From CALCNS01 sp964425745 (GTDB lineage: Bacteria > Bacillota > JAAYKD01): DNA of 64,000 nt. The DNA is taken from contig CAYRNW010000009.1 in the NCBI GenBank assembly GCA_964425745.1, positions 34,339 through 98,338 of the forward strand, read 5' to 3'. Both the position numbers and the translations under genes were made by a program. The first letter of the stretch is position 1. Every line of letters starts with the position of its first letter. Of this stretch, positions 50,965 through 59,259 are shown one piece after another. Below the pieces are notes generated by a model, which ran no database searches, was not told the origin of the DNA, and was given only the letters and a program-made list of their open reading frames with translations.

Positions 50965-50994
50965 CAAGCCGTCGGTTTTGATGCCGACGGCTTG
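50965..50994 (-). terminator. Terminator of thiT
   Basis: CAAGCCGTCGG pairs with CCGACGGCTTG (11 bp, 8-base loop); the minus-strand tail is TTTTATTTC. It is placed just after the thiT stop. Confidence 0.85.
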
Positions 50995-51000
50995 CGGTTT

Positions 51001-51564
51001 CTACATTTCTTTGAATTTTTGTAGCAGTCTTGGCCCTGCGAACCAAAGGAAAATGCCAGAAATCAGGGCTTCCAGGCCCATGTAAGAACCGTTATAGACT
51101 GCCGAATACAACCAGATTGGCTGACCTTCCGGTGCATAAACGCTCCATATGAGTATGCCGGATAAAAAATGGCAGAAAAAACGAGCAGCGAAGGTGGTTA
51201 AACCAGCAATCAGTATCGCGGAGTTTTCTTTCATGTTTGATTGCAGCTTTTTATAAAGCAGTCCTCCGAGACCGATAACACTGAAAGCGATGACATAATC
51301 CAATAAAATGACCGCTGCAAAAGAAGGTAAGTCTTGAGTGGGTGGGGCATAGAAGCCCGACATCATTTGCAAGAGAGAGTAGGCAAATGCCACCAGAAAA
51401 CTCCAGGGCCAATCAAATTTGAAGGCAACAAACAGCAAGGGAATCATGCTTCCTAGGGTGACCGCTCCACCGTTGGGAAGGTGAAAAACGGCGAAGAGAG
51501 ATAATAACATAGCTAAGGCCAACATCATAGCGCTTTGGGTTAAAACTTTAACAGGCTTGTGCAC
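51001..51564 (-). CDS. thiT: Thiamine-specific ECF transporter S component ThiT
   Basis: This membrane protein of 187 residues has six helices and family stretches LPNGGAVTLGSMIPLLFVAFKF, YAPPTQDLPSFAAVILLDYVIAF, FLSGILIWSVYAPEGQPIW and SAVYNGSYMGLEAL (each shown in part). These match the thiamine-binding S component ThiT/YuaJ. It works with a shared EcfAA'T energising module, not in this window. Start GTG 51564, with GGAGG 8 bases upstream; the longer frame lacks such a site. Unlike most thiT genes, its leader is only about 35 bases and has no room for a TPP riboswitch. Confidence 0.82.
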   Translation of the reverse strand: MHKPVKVLTQSAMMLALAMLLSLFAVFHLPNGGAVTLGSMIPLLFVAFKFDWPWSFLVAFAYSLLQMMSGFYAPPTQDLPSFAAVILLDYVIAFSVIGLGGLLYKKLQSNMKENSAILIAGLTTFAARFFCHFLSGILIWSVYAPEGQPIWLYSAVYNGSYMGLEALISGIFLWFAGPRLLQKFKEM

Positions 51565-51604
51565 AAGAATAACCTCCGATTTCGAACAGTTTTTGAATAA
51601 CCTC

Positions 51605-51634
51605 ATCATACTCCAGCAAGGGAGCCTCTGTCAA
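51605..51634 (-). promoter_or_regulatory. Promoter of thiT
   Basis: Minus strand: TTGACA (51629-51634), 18-base spacer, TATGAT (51605-51610). Confidence 0.65.
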
Positions 51635-51657
51635 GATTACGTTTGTAGGGGGATTGC

Positions 51658-51686
51658 TTGACGGAATGGTGAGGGAAGCGTATAAT
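51658..51686 (+). promoter_or_regulatory. Promoter of the glycosyltransferase gene
   Basis: TTGACG (51658-51663), 17-base spacer, TATAAT (51681-51686), divergent from thiT. Confidence 0.75.
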
Positions 51687-51724
51687 AAGACGGCTACAGG
51701 ATTTCCTTTAAAGGAGGGTCGACC

Positions 51725-52762
51725 ATGGACTATATCTTGATTCCTTCCTATGAACCCACAGAGAAGTTGGTCCGTTTAATTGAAGAGTTAAAGTCCGTGC
51801 GTCGAGAATGCCGTATCTTAGTAGTCAATGACGGTAGTGCTCCGGAATATGACTCCCTGTTTGCCCAGGTGGAAGCGTTAGGTGTGACCTTGCTTCGCCA
51901 TGAACAAAACAGAGGAAAAGGAGCTGCATTGAAGACGGGCTTTGCTTATCTTTTGCATAGCGAAGACCTCAATGCCGTAGTATGTGCCGACTCAGACGGA
52001 CAGCACAAACCAAACGATATCTTCTTTTGTTTAGATACCTTAAAGGAACATCCTAATGCCATGATCATTGGTACTCGCAAATTTAAGGGTCATGTGCCGT
52101 TGCGGAGCCGTTTTGGCAACACCATCACTCGATTGGTCTACTTAGCAGCCAGTGGCACGATGCTATATGACACCCAAACGGGCTTACGAGCATTTGCCAA
52201 GCCAATGCTGCCGTGGTTACTGAAAATTGAAGGTGACCGCTTTGAATATGAGATGAACATGTTATTGGAAGCACCTACAGCAGGGATTCCATTTCATCAA
52301 TTGGAGATTGAAACCGTGTACGATAAAGCAAATCATAGTTCTCACTTCCGCACCTTTACCGATTCCTTTCGGGTCTATTACCCTATCGTCAAGTTCAGTT
52401 CGGTTTCCATAGTCACCGGCTTATTTGACTACTTTCTTTTGTTGTTCCTTAACGGAGCAGGACTCAATCTCTTGTATTCGGTCATTCTGAGCAGAATCTT
52501 AAGTGCGACCTTGAATTTTTGGTTAAATAAAGTCTATGTCTTCAGCCACAAGAAGAATATACAGCGTTCTGCACTGCGCTATGCTGTGTTGGCTTCGGGG
52601 ATTTTGGTTGCAAATTATGGGATATTGCGTTTCTTAACCGAGGTTGCGGTTTTTCCCTTGAGTATGGCCAAGATTTTTACAGAATTGATACTATGGTTCT
52701 TTAGCTTTTGGCTGCAACGATTATTTGTGTTTTCTCCGAAACCTCGAACAAAGAACCAATAA
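51725..52762 (+). CDS. GT2 glycosyltransferase fused to a GtrA-like membrane domain
   Basis: This protein of 345 residues has two domains. Residues 1-215 form a GT-A glycosyltransferase of the DPM1/GtrB type, with IPSYEPTEKL, VVNDGS, NRGKGAALKTGF and CADSDGQH (metal-binding DxD). Residues about 225-340 hold four helices of the GtrA family (TGLFDYFLLLFLNGAG, SRILSATLNFWLNKVYVFS, FFSFWLQRLFVFS). GtrB makes a lipid-linked sugar and GtrA flips it; the fusion would link both. The acceptor, probably a wall or lipid polymer, is unknown. GGAGGGTCGACC precedes the ATG. Confidence 0.9.
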   Translation: MDYILIPSYEPTEKLVRLIEELKSVRRECRILVVNDGSAPEYDSLFAQVEALGVTLLRHEQNRGKGAALKTGFAYLLHSEDLNAVVCADSDGQHKPNDIFFCLDTLKEHPNAMIIGTRKFKGHVPLRSRFGNTITRLVYLAASGTMLYDTQTGLRAFAKPMLPWLLKIEGDRFEYEMNMLLEAPTAGIPFHQLEIETVYDKANHSSHFRTFTDSFRVYYPIVKFSSVSIVTGLFDYFLLLFLNGAGLNLLYSVILSRILSATLNFWLNKVYVFSHKKNIQRSALRYAVLASGILVANYGILRFLTEVAVFPLSMAKIFTELILWFFSFWLQRLFVFSPKPRTKNQ

Positions 52763-52786
52763 ATGCTAAAATCGAGAAGAAAACTC

Positions 52787-52815
52787 TTGTATGCTAGTCT
52801 ATTACGTGTTATAAT
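52787..52815 (+). promoter_or_regulatory. Promoter of secG
   Basis: TTGTAT (52787-52792), 17-base spacer, TATAAT (52810-52815). Confidence 0.65.
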
Positions 52816-52858
52816 TTCTTTCATACGAACTTTACTAAAAGGAGGTCTTTGACGTAAA

Positions 52859-53089
52859 ATGTTACAGAATGTTGTAATGGGAATCCATTTATTATTATGC
52901 GTTGCCTTAATTGTGGTGGTGTTGTTACAAGCTCCCAAAGGCGAGGGTATTTCCGGTGCTTTTGGTGGACAAGCAACCCAGTTTTTAAATAAGCAACGCG
53001 GATTAGATGTTATCTTGGTTCGCGCTACCGCAGCCTTGGGCTTTATGGTTGCCATAACATCCATTGTCTTGGCAGTTTGGCGTGTCTAA
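52859..53089 (+). CDS. secG: Preprotein translocase subunit SecG
   Basis: This protein of 76 residues has two membrane helices (about 4-24 and 54-74) joined by the conserved segment VVLLQAPKGEGISGAFGG, the SecG signature. It assists protein export through SecYE. AAGGAGG lies about 13 bases before the ATG, a long gap, but no other start in frame is closer. In many Bacillota secG is followed by rnr and smpB; here it stands alone with its own promoter and terminator. Confidence 0.93.
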   Translation: MLQNVVMGIHLLLCVALIVVVLLQAPKGEGISGAFGGQATQFLNKQRGLDVILVRATAALGFMVAITSIVLAVWRV

Positions 53090-53112
53090 TCAGAACAGAC
53101 CGGGGTCTGTAG

Positions 53113-53141
53113 AAGGAGGCGGCAGCGTCTCCTTTTTTTCA
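53113..53141 (+). terminator. Terminator of secG
   Basis: AAGGAGGCG pairs with CGTCTCCTT (9 bp, one G-T pair) around GCAG, followed by seven T/C-rich bases. Confidence 0.8.
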
Positions 53142-53176
53142 TAAAGAATCAGAAATTGAAAGGTGAGGTTTTGTAG

Positions 53177-53740
53177 ATGTCAGTTACTATGACCCGTGAG
53201 GAAGCATTGGCGTATTTGAAAGAGAATTTGCCCAACAAAAATTTGGTCAATCATTGTGTAGCAGTAGAAAAGATTTTAATTGCTTTAGCCAAGCATTTTG
53301 GAGAAGACGAACAGCTGTGGGGCTTAGCCGGTATTTTGCATGACATTGATTATGCTGAAACTGCCAAAGATCCGGAGCGCCACAGTATCTTAGGCGCTGA
53401 AATGTTAGAAGAGAAGGGCTTACCGGAAGAACTGGTGTATGCTGTAAAAGTGCATAATGAAGTACATGGCTTTCCAAGAAATAGCCGCTTAGACAAAGCG
53501 CTCTATTGCGCAGATCCTCTTTCTGGGCTGATTGTTGCAGGTGCTCTAATCCATCCTTCTAAAAAATTGGCTCCATTGGATGTGAACTTTATGGTGAAAC
53601 GCTTTGGTGAAAAAGCGTTTGCTCGTGGTGCTAATCGCGAAGTAATCGCAAAGTGTTCTGAATTGGGATTAAGTTTAGAAGAATTTTTGGAAATTGGTTT
53701 ATTGGCGATGCAAGAAGCCTCTTCTGAATTAGGTTTATAA
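53177..53740 (+). CDS. HD-domain hydrolase
   Basis: This cytosolic protein of 187 residues has an HD domain of the HDIG type: NHCVAVEKILIALAKHF (first His near residue 26), GILHDIDYAET (HD near 55), RHSILGAEML (His near 69), AVKVHNEVHG (His) and LYCADPLSGLI (last Asp near 112). All metal ligands are present, so it should be an active phosphohydrolase; the substrate, perhaps a nucleotide, is unknown. AAAGGTGAGGTTTTGTAG precedes the ATG. It is followed after 32 bases by an SGNH lipoprotein gene. Confidence 0.88.
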   Translation: MSVTMTREEALAYLKENLPNKNLVNHCVAVEKILIALAKHFGEDEQLWGLAGILHDIDYAETAKDPERHSILGAEMLEEKGLPEELVYAVKVHNEVHGFPRNSRLDKALYCADPLSGLIVAGALIHPSKKLAPLDVNFMVKRFGEKAFARGANREVIAKCSELGLSLEEFLEIGLLAMQEASSELGL

Positions 53741-53772
53741 AAAAACCACAAGGAAAGCGGGGATGCACCACG

Positions 53773-54648
53773 ATGCTAAGAAAAAAAGGGCTATGGTTGT
53801 TTTTGATCGGTATCTTGTTGTTGGGTTTGAGTGCTTGTAACACCCCGAACAAACCCCCGGTGGATGATCCAATCCCGCCTATTGTTGACCCAAAGCCGGA
53901 TCCAAAACCAGATCCAATCCCGGAACCGGTTGTTCCGGAAGATGAAATCAGTGAACCGGAGCCCAGCCCTTATGATGAAAAAGTTGTGATGTTAGCTGCT
54001 CGAGGGTTAGCTGAAACGGAACCGGTTGGTGATGACTATTTTGACGATGTGGTTTTAATCGGCGATTCGGTAACGCTGAAGCTATATTACTACCTTTTAG
54101 ACCGTTGGAATTGGGATGAAACCTACTTAAGCGATATACAATTTCTAACCGCCGGGAGTCTGGGTAGTGGTAATGCATTGTGGGAAGTTTCGGAGGAATC
54201 AGTACACCCCACCTATTTGGGCGAAAAGATGCTCTTGGAAGATTCGGTGGCTTTGAGCGGTGCCAAGAAAGTCTATATCATGTTGGGTACGAACGATGTA
54301 GGACTTTATGGTGTGGAAGGTTCGATTGAGAATTACAATGAGATGTTAGACCGCATTAAGGCAAAAAATCCCGATGTGACATTTTATATTCAGTCCGCTC
54401 TGCCCATGTATCGCGAAGCTCAATTGCCCGATTTGAACAATGAAACGCTCACAGCTTATAATGATAAACTGTATCAACTCAGTGTAGAGCGCGGAGATTA
54501 TTTTGTGGATGTGACTTCAATTATGCAAACCGAGGACGGTAGTTTGCCGTATCAGTATTGCAGCGATCCAGAAGGAATGGGCATCCACCTGACCGATATT
54601 GCCTGTGAAAAGTGGATTGGCTATTTGCGTAGCCATGTTGCCTCTTAA
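53773..54648 (+). CDS. SGNH/GDSL hydrolase lipoprotein
   Basis: This exported lipoprotein of 291 residues has a signal peptide and lipobox LSAC (Cys near 21), then a Pro/Asp-rich spacer with PDPKPDP repeats (about 30-60) that would reach through the wall. The hydrolase domain has VVLIGDSVTLKLYYY (block I Ser), MLGTNDVGLYG (block III Asn) and GMGIHLTDIACEKW (block V His). It probably removes acyl groups from wall or capsule sugars. It lies 10 bases before the DUF4358 lipoprotein gene. AAGGAAAGCGGGG is a weak ribosome binding site. Confidence 0.88.
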   Translation: MLRKKGLWLFLIGILLLGLSACNTPNKPPVDDPIPPIVDPKPDPKPDPIPEPVVPEDEISEPEPSPYDEKVVMLAARGLAETEPVGDDYFDDVVLIGDSVTLKLYYYLLDRWNWDETYLSDIQFLTAGSLGSGNALWEVSEESVHPTYLGEKMLLEDSVALSGAKKVYIMLGTNDVGLYGVEGSIENYNEMLDRIKAKNPDVTFYIQSALPMYREAQLPDLNNETLTAYNDKLYQLSVERGDYFVDVTSIMQTEDGSLPYQYCSDPEGMGIHLTDIACEKWIGYLRSHVAS

Positions 54649-54658
54649 GGAGGAAGCT

Positions 54659-55144
54659 ATGTTGAAAAAAACAGTTCGACTTTTCGCCTTATTGTTGTTA
54701 CCGCTGCTATTGACTGCTTGTGGGCCTACGGCGCCGGCGAAACAGGCTTTGGAAGTGGACGTTGAAGCACTCCTCGAATTAATGTCCGAAGAGACCGAGT
54801 GGGAAGATATGATGTCGATGAACATCAAGCATCTGAAAAACCTCTACGGTATTGAAGAAACCGATCTCACAAGTTTTGCAGGAGCTATGAAAACCGATGG
54901 CATCACCGCCGATGAAGTTTTGATTTTGGAAGCGAAAGATACGGAAACTGCAGAAGCTTTAGTCAAAAAACTACAAGCTCGACTTAAAGCCAAGAGCAAT
55001 GAGGCTAAAGATTATTTGCCTGCCCAATACAAGGTGATTGAGGAAGCTGAAATTCTACAAAAAGAACGCTACGCAGCCCTTTTGGTTTCCCCCGATGTGG
55101 AAGCTTTACTGGAACTCTGGGTGGAATCAGTCAAGACAGAATAA
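54659..55144 (+). CDS. DUF4358 lipoprotein
   Basis: This exported lipoprotein of 161 residues has a signal peptide and lipobox LTAC (Cys near 21). The rest (MKTDGITADEVLILEAKDTETAEAL in parts, LKAKSNEAKDYLPAQYKVIEEAEI) matches DUF4358, a family of unknown role common in Clostridia and often next to SGNH or acyltransferase genes. ATG 54659 has AAGGAGGAAGCT upstream. It is co-transcribed with the SGNH lipoprotein, so both may act on the same surface polymer. Confidence 0.85.
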   Translation: MLKKTVRLFALLLLPLLLTACGPTAPAKQALEVDVEALLELMSEETEWEDMMSMNIKHLKNLYGIEETDLTSFAGAMKTDGITADEVLILEAKDTETAEALVKKLQARLKAKSNEAKDYLPAQYKVIEEAEILQKERYAALLVSPDVEALLELWVESVKTE

Positions 55145-55162
55145 GATTCTCATAGAAAGACG

Positions 55163-55399
55163 GTGAATGCAAATTTGAAAAAAATTGAACTTCATGTAAA
55201 TTTAGAAAAGACAGCACTGATTAGTTGCACGATTGCCGCTATTTTATTGGCGATTGAAATGATTGCTGTCACCGTATATGGGTTGCAAAATGCTTTTGTT
55301 ATATCCATGTTGGTGGTTGGTATGAGCACTGCCATTGGGGTTTGCGCAGGCGCAGTCTTGCTGCAAATGTATATGGATAAAATCAAAGAACAGTCGTGA
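55163..55399 (+). CDS. Small two-helix membrane protein
   Basis: I do not recognise the family. This protein of 78 residues has two hydrophobic helices (about 18-40 and 45-68) and charged ends (LKKIELHVNLEK, MDKIKEQS). GTG 55163 is the likely start, 18 bases after the DUF4358 stop, with AGAAAGACG as a weak site; TTG 55175 is possible. It probably shares the operon. Confidence 0.5.
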   Translation: MNANLKKIELHVNLEKTALISCTIAAILLAIEMIAVTVYGLQNAFVISMLVVGMSTAIGVCAGAVLLQMYMDKIKEQS

Positions 55400-55413
55400 G
55401 AAATAAGATCCTC

Positions 55414-55442
55414 TGGACAAACCTTCGAGGGTAGCGTATAAT
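55414..55442 (+). promoter_or_regulatory. Promoter of the cobalamin riboswitch operon
   Basis: TGGACA (55414-55419), 17-base spacer, TATAAT (55437-55442). Confidence 0.75.
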
Positions 55443-55483
55443 CACGGTAGAGACAAAAAAAGATTGACGATTGATCGTAAAAG

Positions 55484-55782
55484 ATTTGGTTTTGTGTTCC
55501 TCCTAGTGCTTAGCTGTGCTTGGAGGCGAAGAGAGAAGCAGGTGTGAATCCTGCACGGAACCGCCGCTGTATACTCGGAGGTCAGTATCGTTTTGACGAA
55601 AGTCGGTCACTGGGGAACCGGGAAGGCTACGATACTGAATTCAACAAGGGCTTCCTTGTTGGACTGAGTGAGTCAGAAGACCTGCACAAAAACATTTTCG
55701 CATCCTTGCGTTGTAACGAGGAGGCGGAAGAATCCTGTACACAGAAATACGGCTGTGGTGTATCAACGCCACAGCTTTTTTG
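55484..55782 (+). promoter_or_regulatory. Cobalamin (B12) riboswitch with terminator
   Basis: Class I cobalamin riboswitch motifs appear in order: AAGCAGGTGTGAATCCTGCA, CGGAACCGCCGCTGT, GTCACTGGGGAACCGGGAAGGC, and the B12 box AGTCAGAAGACCTGCA near 55674-55690. A terminator follows: GCTGTGGTG/CGCCACAGC (55752-55760 with 55767-55775) and six T residues. It should shut off btuFCD when cobalamin is plentiful. Confidence 0.93.
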
Positions 55783-55813
55783 TACTCTGATTTATGAAAA
55801 GGAGTGCATTTCA

Positions 55814-56752
55814 ATGAACAAACAACCCAAAAAGCTACTGATTGTTGCGCTTTTGCTAATCAGCATGCTGCTCGCGGCCTGTAATCAGGTTGCCCCCGCT
55901 CCAGCTCCTCAAGAGCCCACTACCCGTAGTTTGACCGACCGTAACGGAGTCGCCTACGAAGTTCCAGTTGAGGTCAAAAAGGTGATTAGTTATTCACCCA
56001 CTTATACTCAGGTGATTATGGATTTGCAACAAACCGAATTACTGGTGGCAATAGACACCAATTCACAACGCTTTTATGATCTACCTGCAGAATTACCCGC
56101 TTTCGATATGATGTCCCCCGATGCAGAACAACTGCTGGCCCTGAAACCCGATGTCGTCTTCGTGACCGATATGAGCGCTGCCGGCGGTGGAGAAGATCCC
56201 TTTGCCTTACTCAGCAAGAATGGCATTTCGGTAATCACAATTACAACCCCCGATACCCTAGAAGAGATTTCGCAGGATGTGGCTTTTATTGCCGATGTGA
56301 TTGGTGAAAAAGAAAAGGGCGAGCAATTGGCAGAAGAGATGATGAGTAAGATTGAAGAATACCGCCAATTGGGTGAAAAAGTGACCGAACCGAAACGAGT
56401 CTATTTTGAAATCAGTGCTGCTCCCTACAGCTACAGCTTTGGTCAAGGCGTATTTTTACACGAAATTTTGGAAGTGCTAGGCGCTACCAATGTTTTTGCT
56501 GATCAAACCGGATGGCTTTCCGTCACGGCGGAAGCAGCGGTGGCAGCGAACCCGGATGTCATCTTTACCAATGTTGATTATTTAGAAGACCCGGTAGCCG
56601 AGCTGTTAGCACGCGAAGGTTGGGTGGATATGAAGGCCATTGTAAACCAACAAGTCTATTGGATTAACCCCAATGCAAGTTCTCAAGCCAATCATCATGT
56701 GGTTGATGCTATGCAAGAGATGGCCGGTGCACTAGGATTAATAACGGAGTGA
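55814..56752 (+). CDS. btuF: Cobalamin/corrinoid ABC transporter substrate-binding lipoprotein BtuF
   Basis: This exported lipoprotein of 312 residues has signal KKLLIVALLLISMLL, lipobox LAAC (Cys near 20) and a type III periplasmic-binding fold (PF01497): VEVKKVISYSPTYTQVIMDLQ, LLALKPDVVFVTD, VFLHEILEVLGATNVFAD and AANPDVIFTNVDYL (in parts). It captures corrinoids outside and hands them to BtuCD. ATG 55814 has AAAAGGAG upstream; the longer ATG-started frame is riboswitch RNA. The riboswitch just upstream supports corrinoid rather than haem or siderophore. Confidence 0.92.
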   Translation: MNKQPKKLLIVALLLISMLLAACNQVAPAPAPQEPTTRSLTDRNGVAYEVPVEVKKVISYSPTYTQVIMDLQQTELLVAIDTNSQRFYDLPAELPAFDMMSPDAEQLLALKPDVVFVTDMSAAGGGEDPFALLSKNGISVITITTPDTLEEISQDVAFIADVIGEKEKGEQLAEEMMSKIEEYRQLGEKVTEPKRVYFEISAAPYSYSFGQGVFLHEILEVLGATNVFADQTGWLSVTAEAAVAANPDVIFTNVDYLEDPVAELLAREGWVDMKAIVNQQVYWINPNASSQANHHVVDAMQEMAGALGLITE

Positions 56753-56757
56753 TGAAC

Positions 56758-57780
56758 ATGAAAAACAACAGCAAACTAGGGCTCATGGTGGGCTTTAGTT
56801 TGCTATGTTTTTTAATTGCTGCCTGTGTGGGCAGTGTGACGATTCCGGTTCAAGAGGCGCTGCGTGTCTTGGCCAACAAATTGTTTTCGATTCCACTACC
56901 GTCCTCGGTAGAGGCATTGACACAGACCATTGTTTGGGACTTGCGCTTAGCTCGAGCATCGTTATCTTTTTTGGTCGGAGCTGCTTTGGCAGTTAGTGGC
57001 TCCGTAATGCAATCGGTTTTACGTAAACCGTTAGCATCTTCCTATACGTTGGGGGTTTCTTCCGGAGCATCTTTAGGAGCAGCAATCATCATCATTACCG
57101 GTTGGACCATCCCCTTGATTGGGCGATTTACCTTGCCTTTGGCGGGATTAGCGACCGGATTATTGACGGTCTACTTAGCGGTTGCGGTGGCGTCAAGGGT
57201 TGATAAAGGTTTTAGTGGCAATACAATTGTGTTAACCGGTATGGTTTTTACGCTTTTTGTCAACGCAGTCTTGACGTTGGTGGCGTATTTTTTCCCCAAT
57301 CGCACCCGTCATATTCTACTTTGGCAAATGGGGAGCTTTGCTTTAAAAGATTGGAGCTATGTTTCGGTGCTCTTTCCCATTGTTGTTGTAGGGTTATTCG
57401 TTTTGTTTCGGTACACGCGAGAGCTCGATATGCTCACCTTCGGTGAAGAACAAGCGGCGGTCATGGGAGTGGAAACACACAAAGTTAAATGGATTTTAAT
57501 GTCAGTAGCAGCAGCGCTGACCGGAAGTGCAGTTTCATTTGCTGGAGTCATCGGGTTTATAGACCTAATCTCTCCCCATGTGGTTCGCCGTTGGTGCGGA
57601 GCTGCACACAAGTGGGTATTACCGATGTCGGCCTTATTTGGGGGCAGTTTCATGGTGTTAGCCGATGTGGTAGCACGAACCGCGATATCTCCAACCGAGC
57701 TGCCGGTCGGTGCGATTACAGCATTATTGGGAGGACCGTTTTTCCTCTATGTCTATTTTCAGAAGAGGAGGCGAGCTTAA
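56758..57780 (+). CDS. btuC: Cobalamin ABC transporter permease BtuC
   Basis: This membrane protein of 340 residues has ten predicted helices of the FecCD/BtuC family: LRLARASLSFLVGAALAVSG, SSYTLGVSSGASLGAA, FAGVIGFIDLISPHVVRRWCG and ELPVGAITALLGGPFFLYV. It forms the channel with BtuD. GTG 56749 and ATG 56752 overlap the btuF stop but sit too close to GGAG; ATG 56758 has the right spacing. The stop lies directly before the btuD start. Confidence 0.92.
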   Translation: MKNNSKLGLMVGFSLLCFLIAACVGSVTIPVQEALRVLANKLFSIPLPSSVEALTQTIVWDLRLARASLSFLVGAALAVSGSVMQSVLRKPLASSYTLGVSSGASLGAAIIIITGWTIPLIGRFTLPLAGLATGLLTVYLAVAVASRVDKGFSGNTIVLTGMVFTLFVNAVLTLVAYFFPNRTRHILLWQMGSFALKDWSYVSVLFPIVVVGLFVLFRYTRELDMLTFGEEQAAVMGVETHKVKWILMSVAAALTGSAVSFAGVIGFIDLISPHVVRRWCGAAHKWVLPMSALFGGSFMVLADVVARTAISPTELPVGAITALLGGPFFLYVYFQKRRRA

Positions 57781-58566
57781 ATGCTGGAGCTACGCCATGT
57801 TTTTTGTGGGTATGATGCCGAAGATGTCATCCGGGATGTCTCGTTTTCAGTGGCAGAAGGAGAAGTGCTCTGTTTGTTAGGGCCAAACGGTTGTGGTAAG
57901 ACAACGCTTTTGAAAACGATTGCCGGTCTGATTCCATACCAGGGGAGCATTCAATGGTTGGGTCAAGAGGTACGAAGCCTGAAACGGGGACAGTTGGCTG
58001 CTGGAGTTGCATTGATGAGCCAAATCAGCGAGACCTATTTTGAATACAGTGTTTACGACACGGTCATGTTGGGGCGATATTTGCATGGAAAAAAAGGGTT
58101 ATTGCCCTCTCGGACTCATGAAGATGAAGTCAAAGTGAAGCAGGCGTTAGAAGAAGTGGAGTTATGGCCGCAGCGAGATCAACCGATTACTCAGTTATCG
58201 GGAGGGCAGTTGCAACGGGTTTTTTTGGCGAGGACCTTTGTGCAGGAACCAAAGCTGATTCTTTTGGATGAACCGACCAATCATTTGGATTTGAAGTATC
58301 AGTTGGAGCTCATGGAACGCTTAGCATCCTGGAGTAAGCTACCGGGGCGTTGCGTTATGGGGGTTTTTCATGATTTGAATCTTGCGATGCAGTTTGCGGA
58401 AAGAGTTGTGATTTTAGATCAAGGCAAAGTTGCGATACAAGGACCCACGGGTCGAGTTTTGCAGGATTCTATGATTGCAAAGGTTTTTGATGTCGATGTC
58501 TTGAATTACATGCAATCATCGTTGAAAAAATGGCTGCCGCCAACGGAAGGGAACGAACGTCGTTGA
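57781..58566 (+). CDS. btuD: Cobalamin ABC transporter ATP-binding protein BtuD
   Basis: This ATPase of 261 residues has Walker A LLGPNGCGKTTLLKTI near residue 36, signature QLSGGQLQRVFLAR near 137, Walker B LILLDEPTNHLDL near 158 and the switch MGVFHDLNLAMQF. It drives BtuC. It starts immediately after the btuC stop and its own stop overlaps the TTG start of mntP. Confidence 0.93.
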   Translation: MLELRHVFCGYDAEDVIRDVSFSVAEGEVLCLLGPNGCGKTTLLKTIAGLIPYQGSIQWLGQEVRSLKRGQLAAGVALMSQISETYFEYSVYDTVMLGRYLHGKKGLLPSRTHEDEVKVKQALEEVELWPQRDQPITQLSGGQLQRVFLARTFVQEPKLILLDEPTNHLDLKYQLELMERLASWSKLPGRCVMGVFHDLNLAMQFAERVVILDQGKVAIQGPTGRVLQDSMIAKVFDVDVLNYMQSSLKKWLPPTEGNERR

Positions 58567-59132
58567 CACTGCTGGACTTGATCTTAATTGCCATTGGGCT
58601 TTCTATGGATGCCTGTGCTGTTTCCATGGTCAATGGCATGTGCATACCAAAATTGAATTTTAAAAATGCGCTGTTGATCGCATTCTCTTTTGGAGCATTT
58701 CAGGCAGGGATGCCGTTGATTGGTTATTTTATTGGAGATCGTTTTGCGGAAGCGATGAGTAGTTATGATCACTGGATCGCTTTGGTTTTGTTGTTATGGA
58801 TTGGCGGCAAAATGATTTGGGATGCATTCCGAGAAGTTGAAGAGAATTGCGAGTTGAAATGTGAGATTGAACCGAAAAGCTTGTTAACACAGTCCGTCGC
58901 GACCAGTATCGATGCCTTAGCGGTAGGTGTGGGTTTTGCGGCGACACAAGTAGAGATCTTACCAGCAAGTGGTCTGATTGGCATCGTCACCTTTGGGCTG
59001 AGTTTACTTTCAGTGTATGTAGGCAAGTGGACTTGCGGCCGTTTAAGTGGTAAGGCGCAGTTGGTCGGCGGGGCGATTCTGATTGGAATCGGGATCAAGA
59101 TTTTTGTGGAACACACGGTTGGTGTTTTATAG
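58563..59132 (+). CDS. mntP: MntP-like manganese efflux pump
   Basis: This membrane protein of 189 residues has six helices in two halves that each carry a conserved Asp: IGLSMDACAVSMVNG and TSIDALAVGVGFA, the MntP (DUF204) signature. MntP exports Mn(II). Start TTG 58563 overlaps the btuD stop (TTGA) with GGAAGGG upstream; the ATG at 58530 would lie inside btuD and add residues unlike the family. Its place at the end of a cobalamin-regulated operon is unusual; it may move another divalent metal such as cobalt. Confidence 0.9.
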   Translation: MTLLDLILIAIGLSMDACAVSMVNGMCIPKLNFKNALLIAFSFGAFQAGMPLIGYFIGDRFAEAMSSYDHWIALVLLLWIGGKMIWDAFREVEENCELKCEIEPKSLLTQSVATSIDALAVGVGFAATQVEILPASGLIGIVTFGLSLLSVYVGKWTCGRLSGKAQLVGGAILIGIGIKIFVEHTVGVL

Positions 59133-59179
59133 AGTATGAAAGATCGAATGTTCGATACAAGTTAAATATGAGTAGGTAA

Positions 59180-59224
59180 AAAACCCCCTTGATGCAATTC
59201 ATATCATTGCACCAAGGGGGTTTT
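59180..59224 (+). terminator. Terminator of the btuFCD-mntP operon
   Basis: A 19-bp stem with one mismatch (59180-59198 with 59206-59224), rich in C5/G5, followed by T residues. Confidence 0.9.
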
Positions 59225-59259
59225 GTCTTGGGTTCGAGGAAGTTGAATCCAGGTTATCT

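Noticed and set aside
51565..51724. TPP riboswitch in front of thiT
   Set aside because: Searched for because thiT often has one; no CTGAGA-type or other TPP motif is present in the gap.
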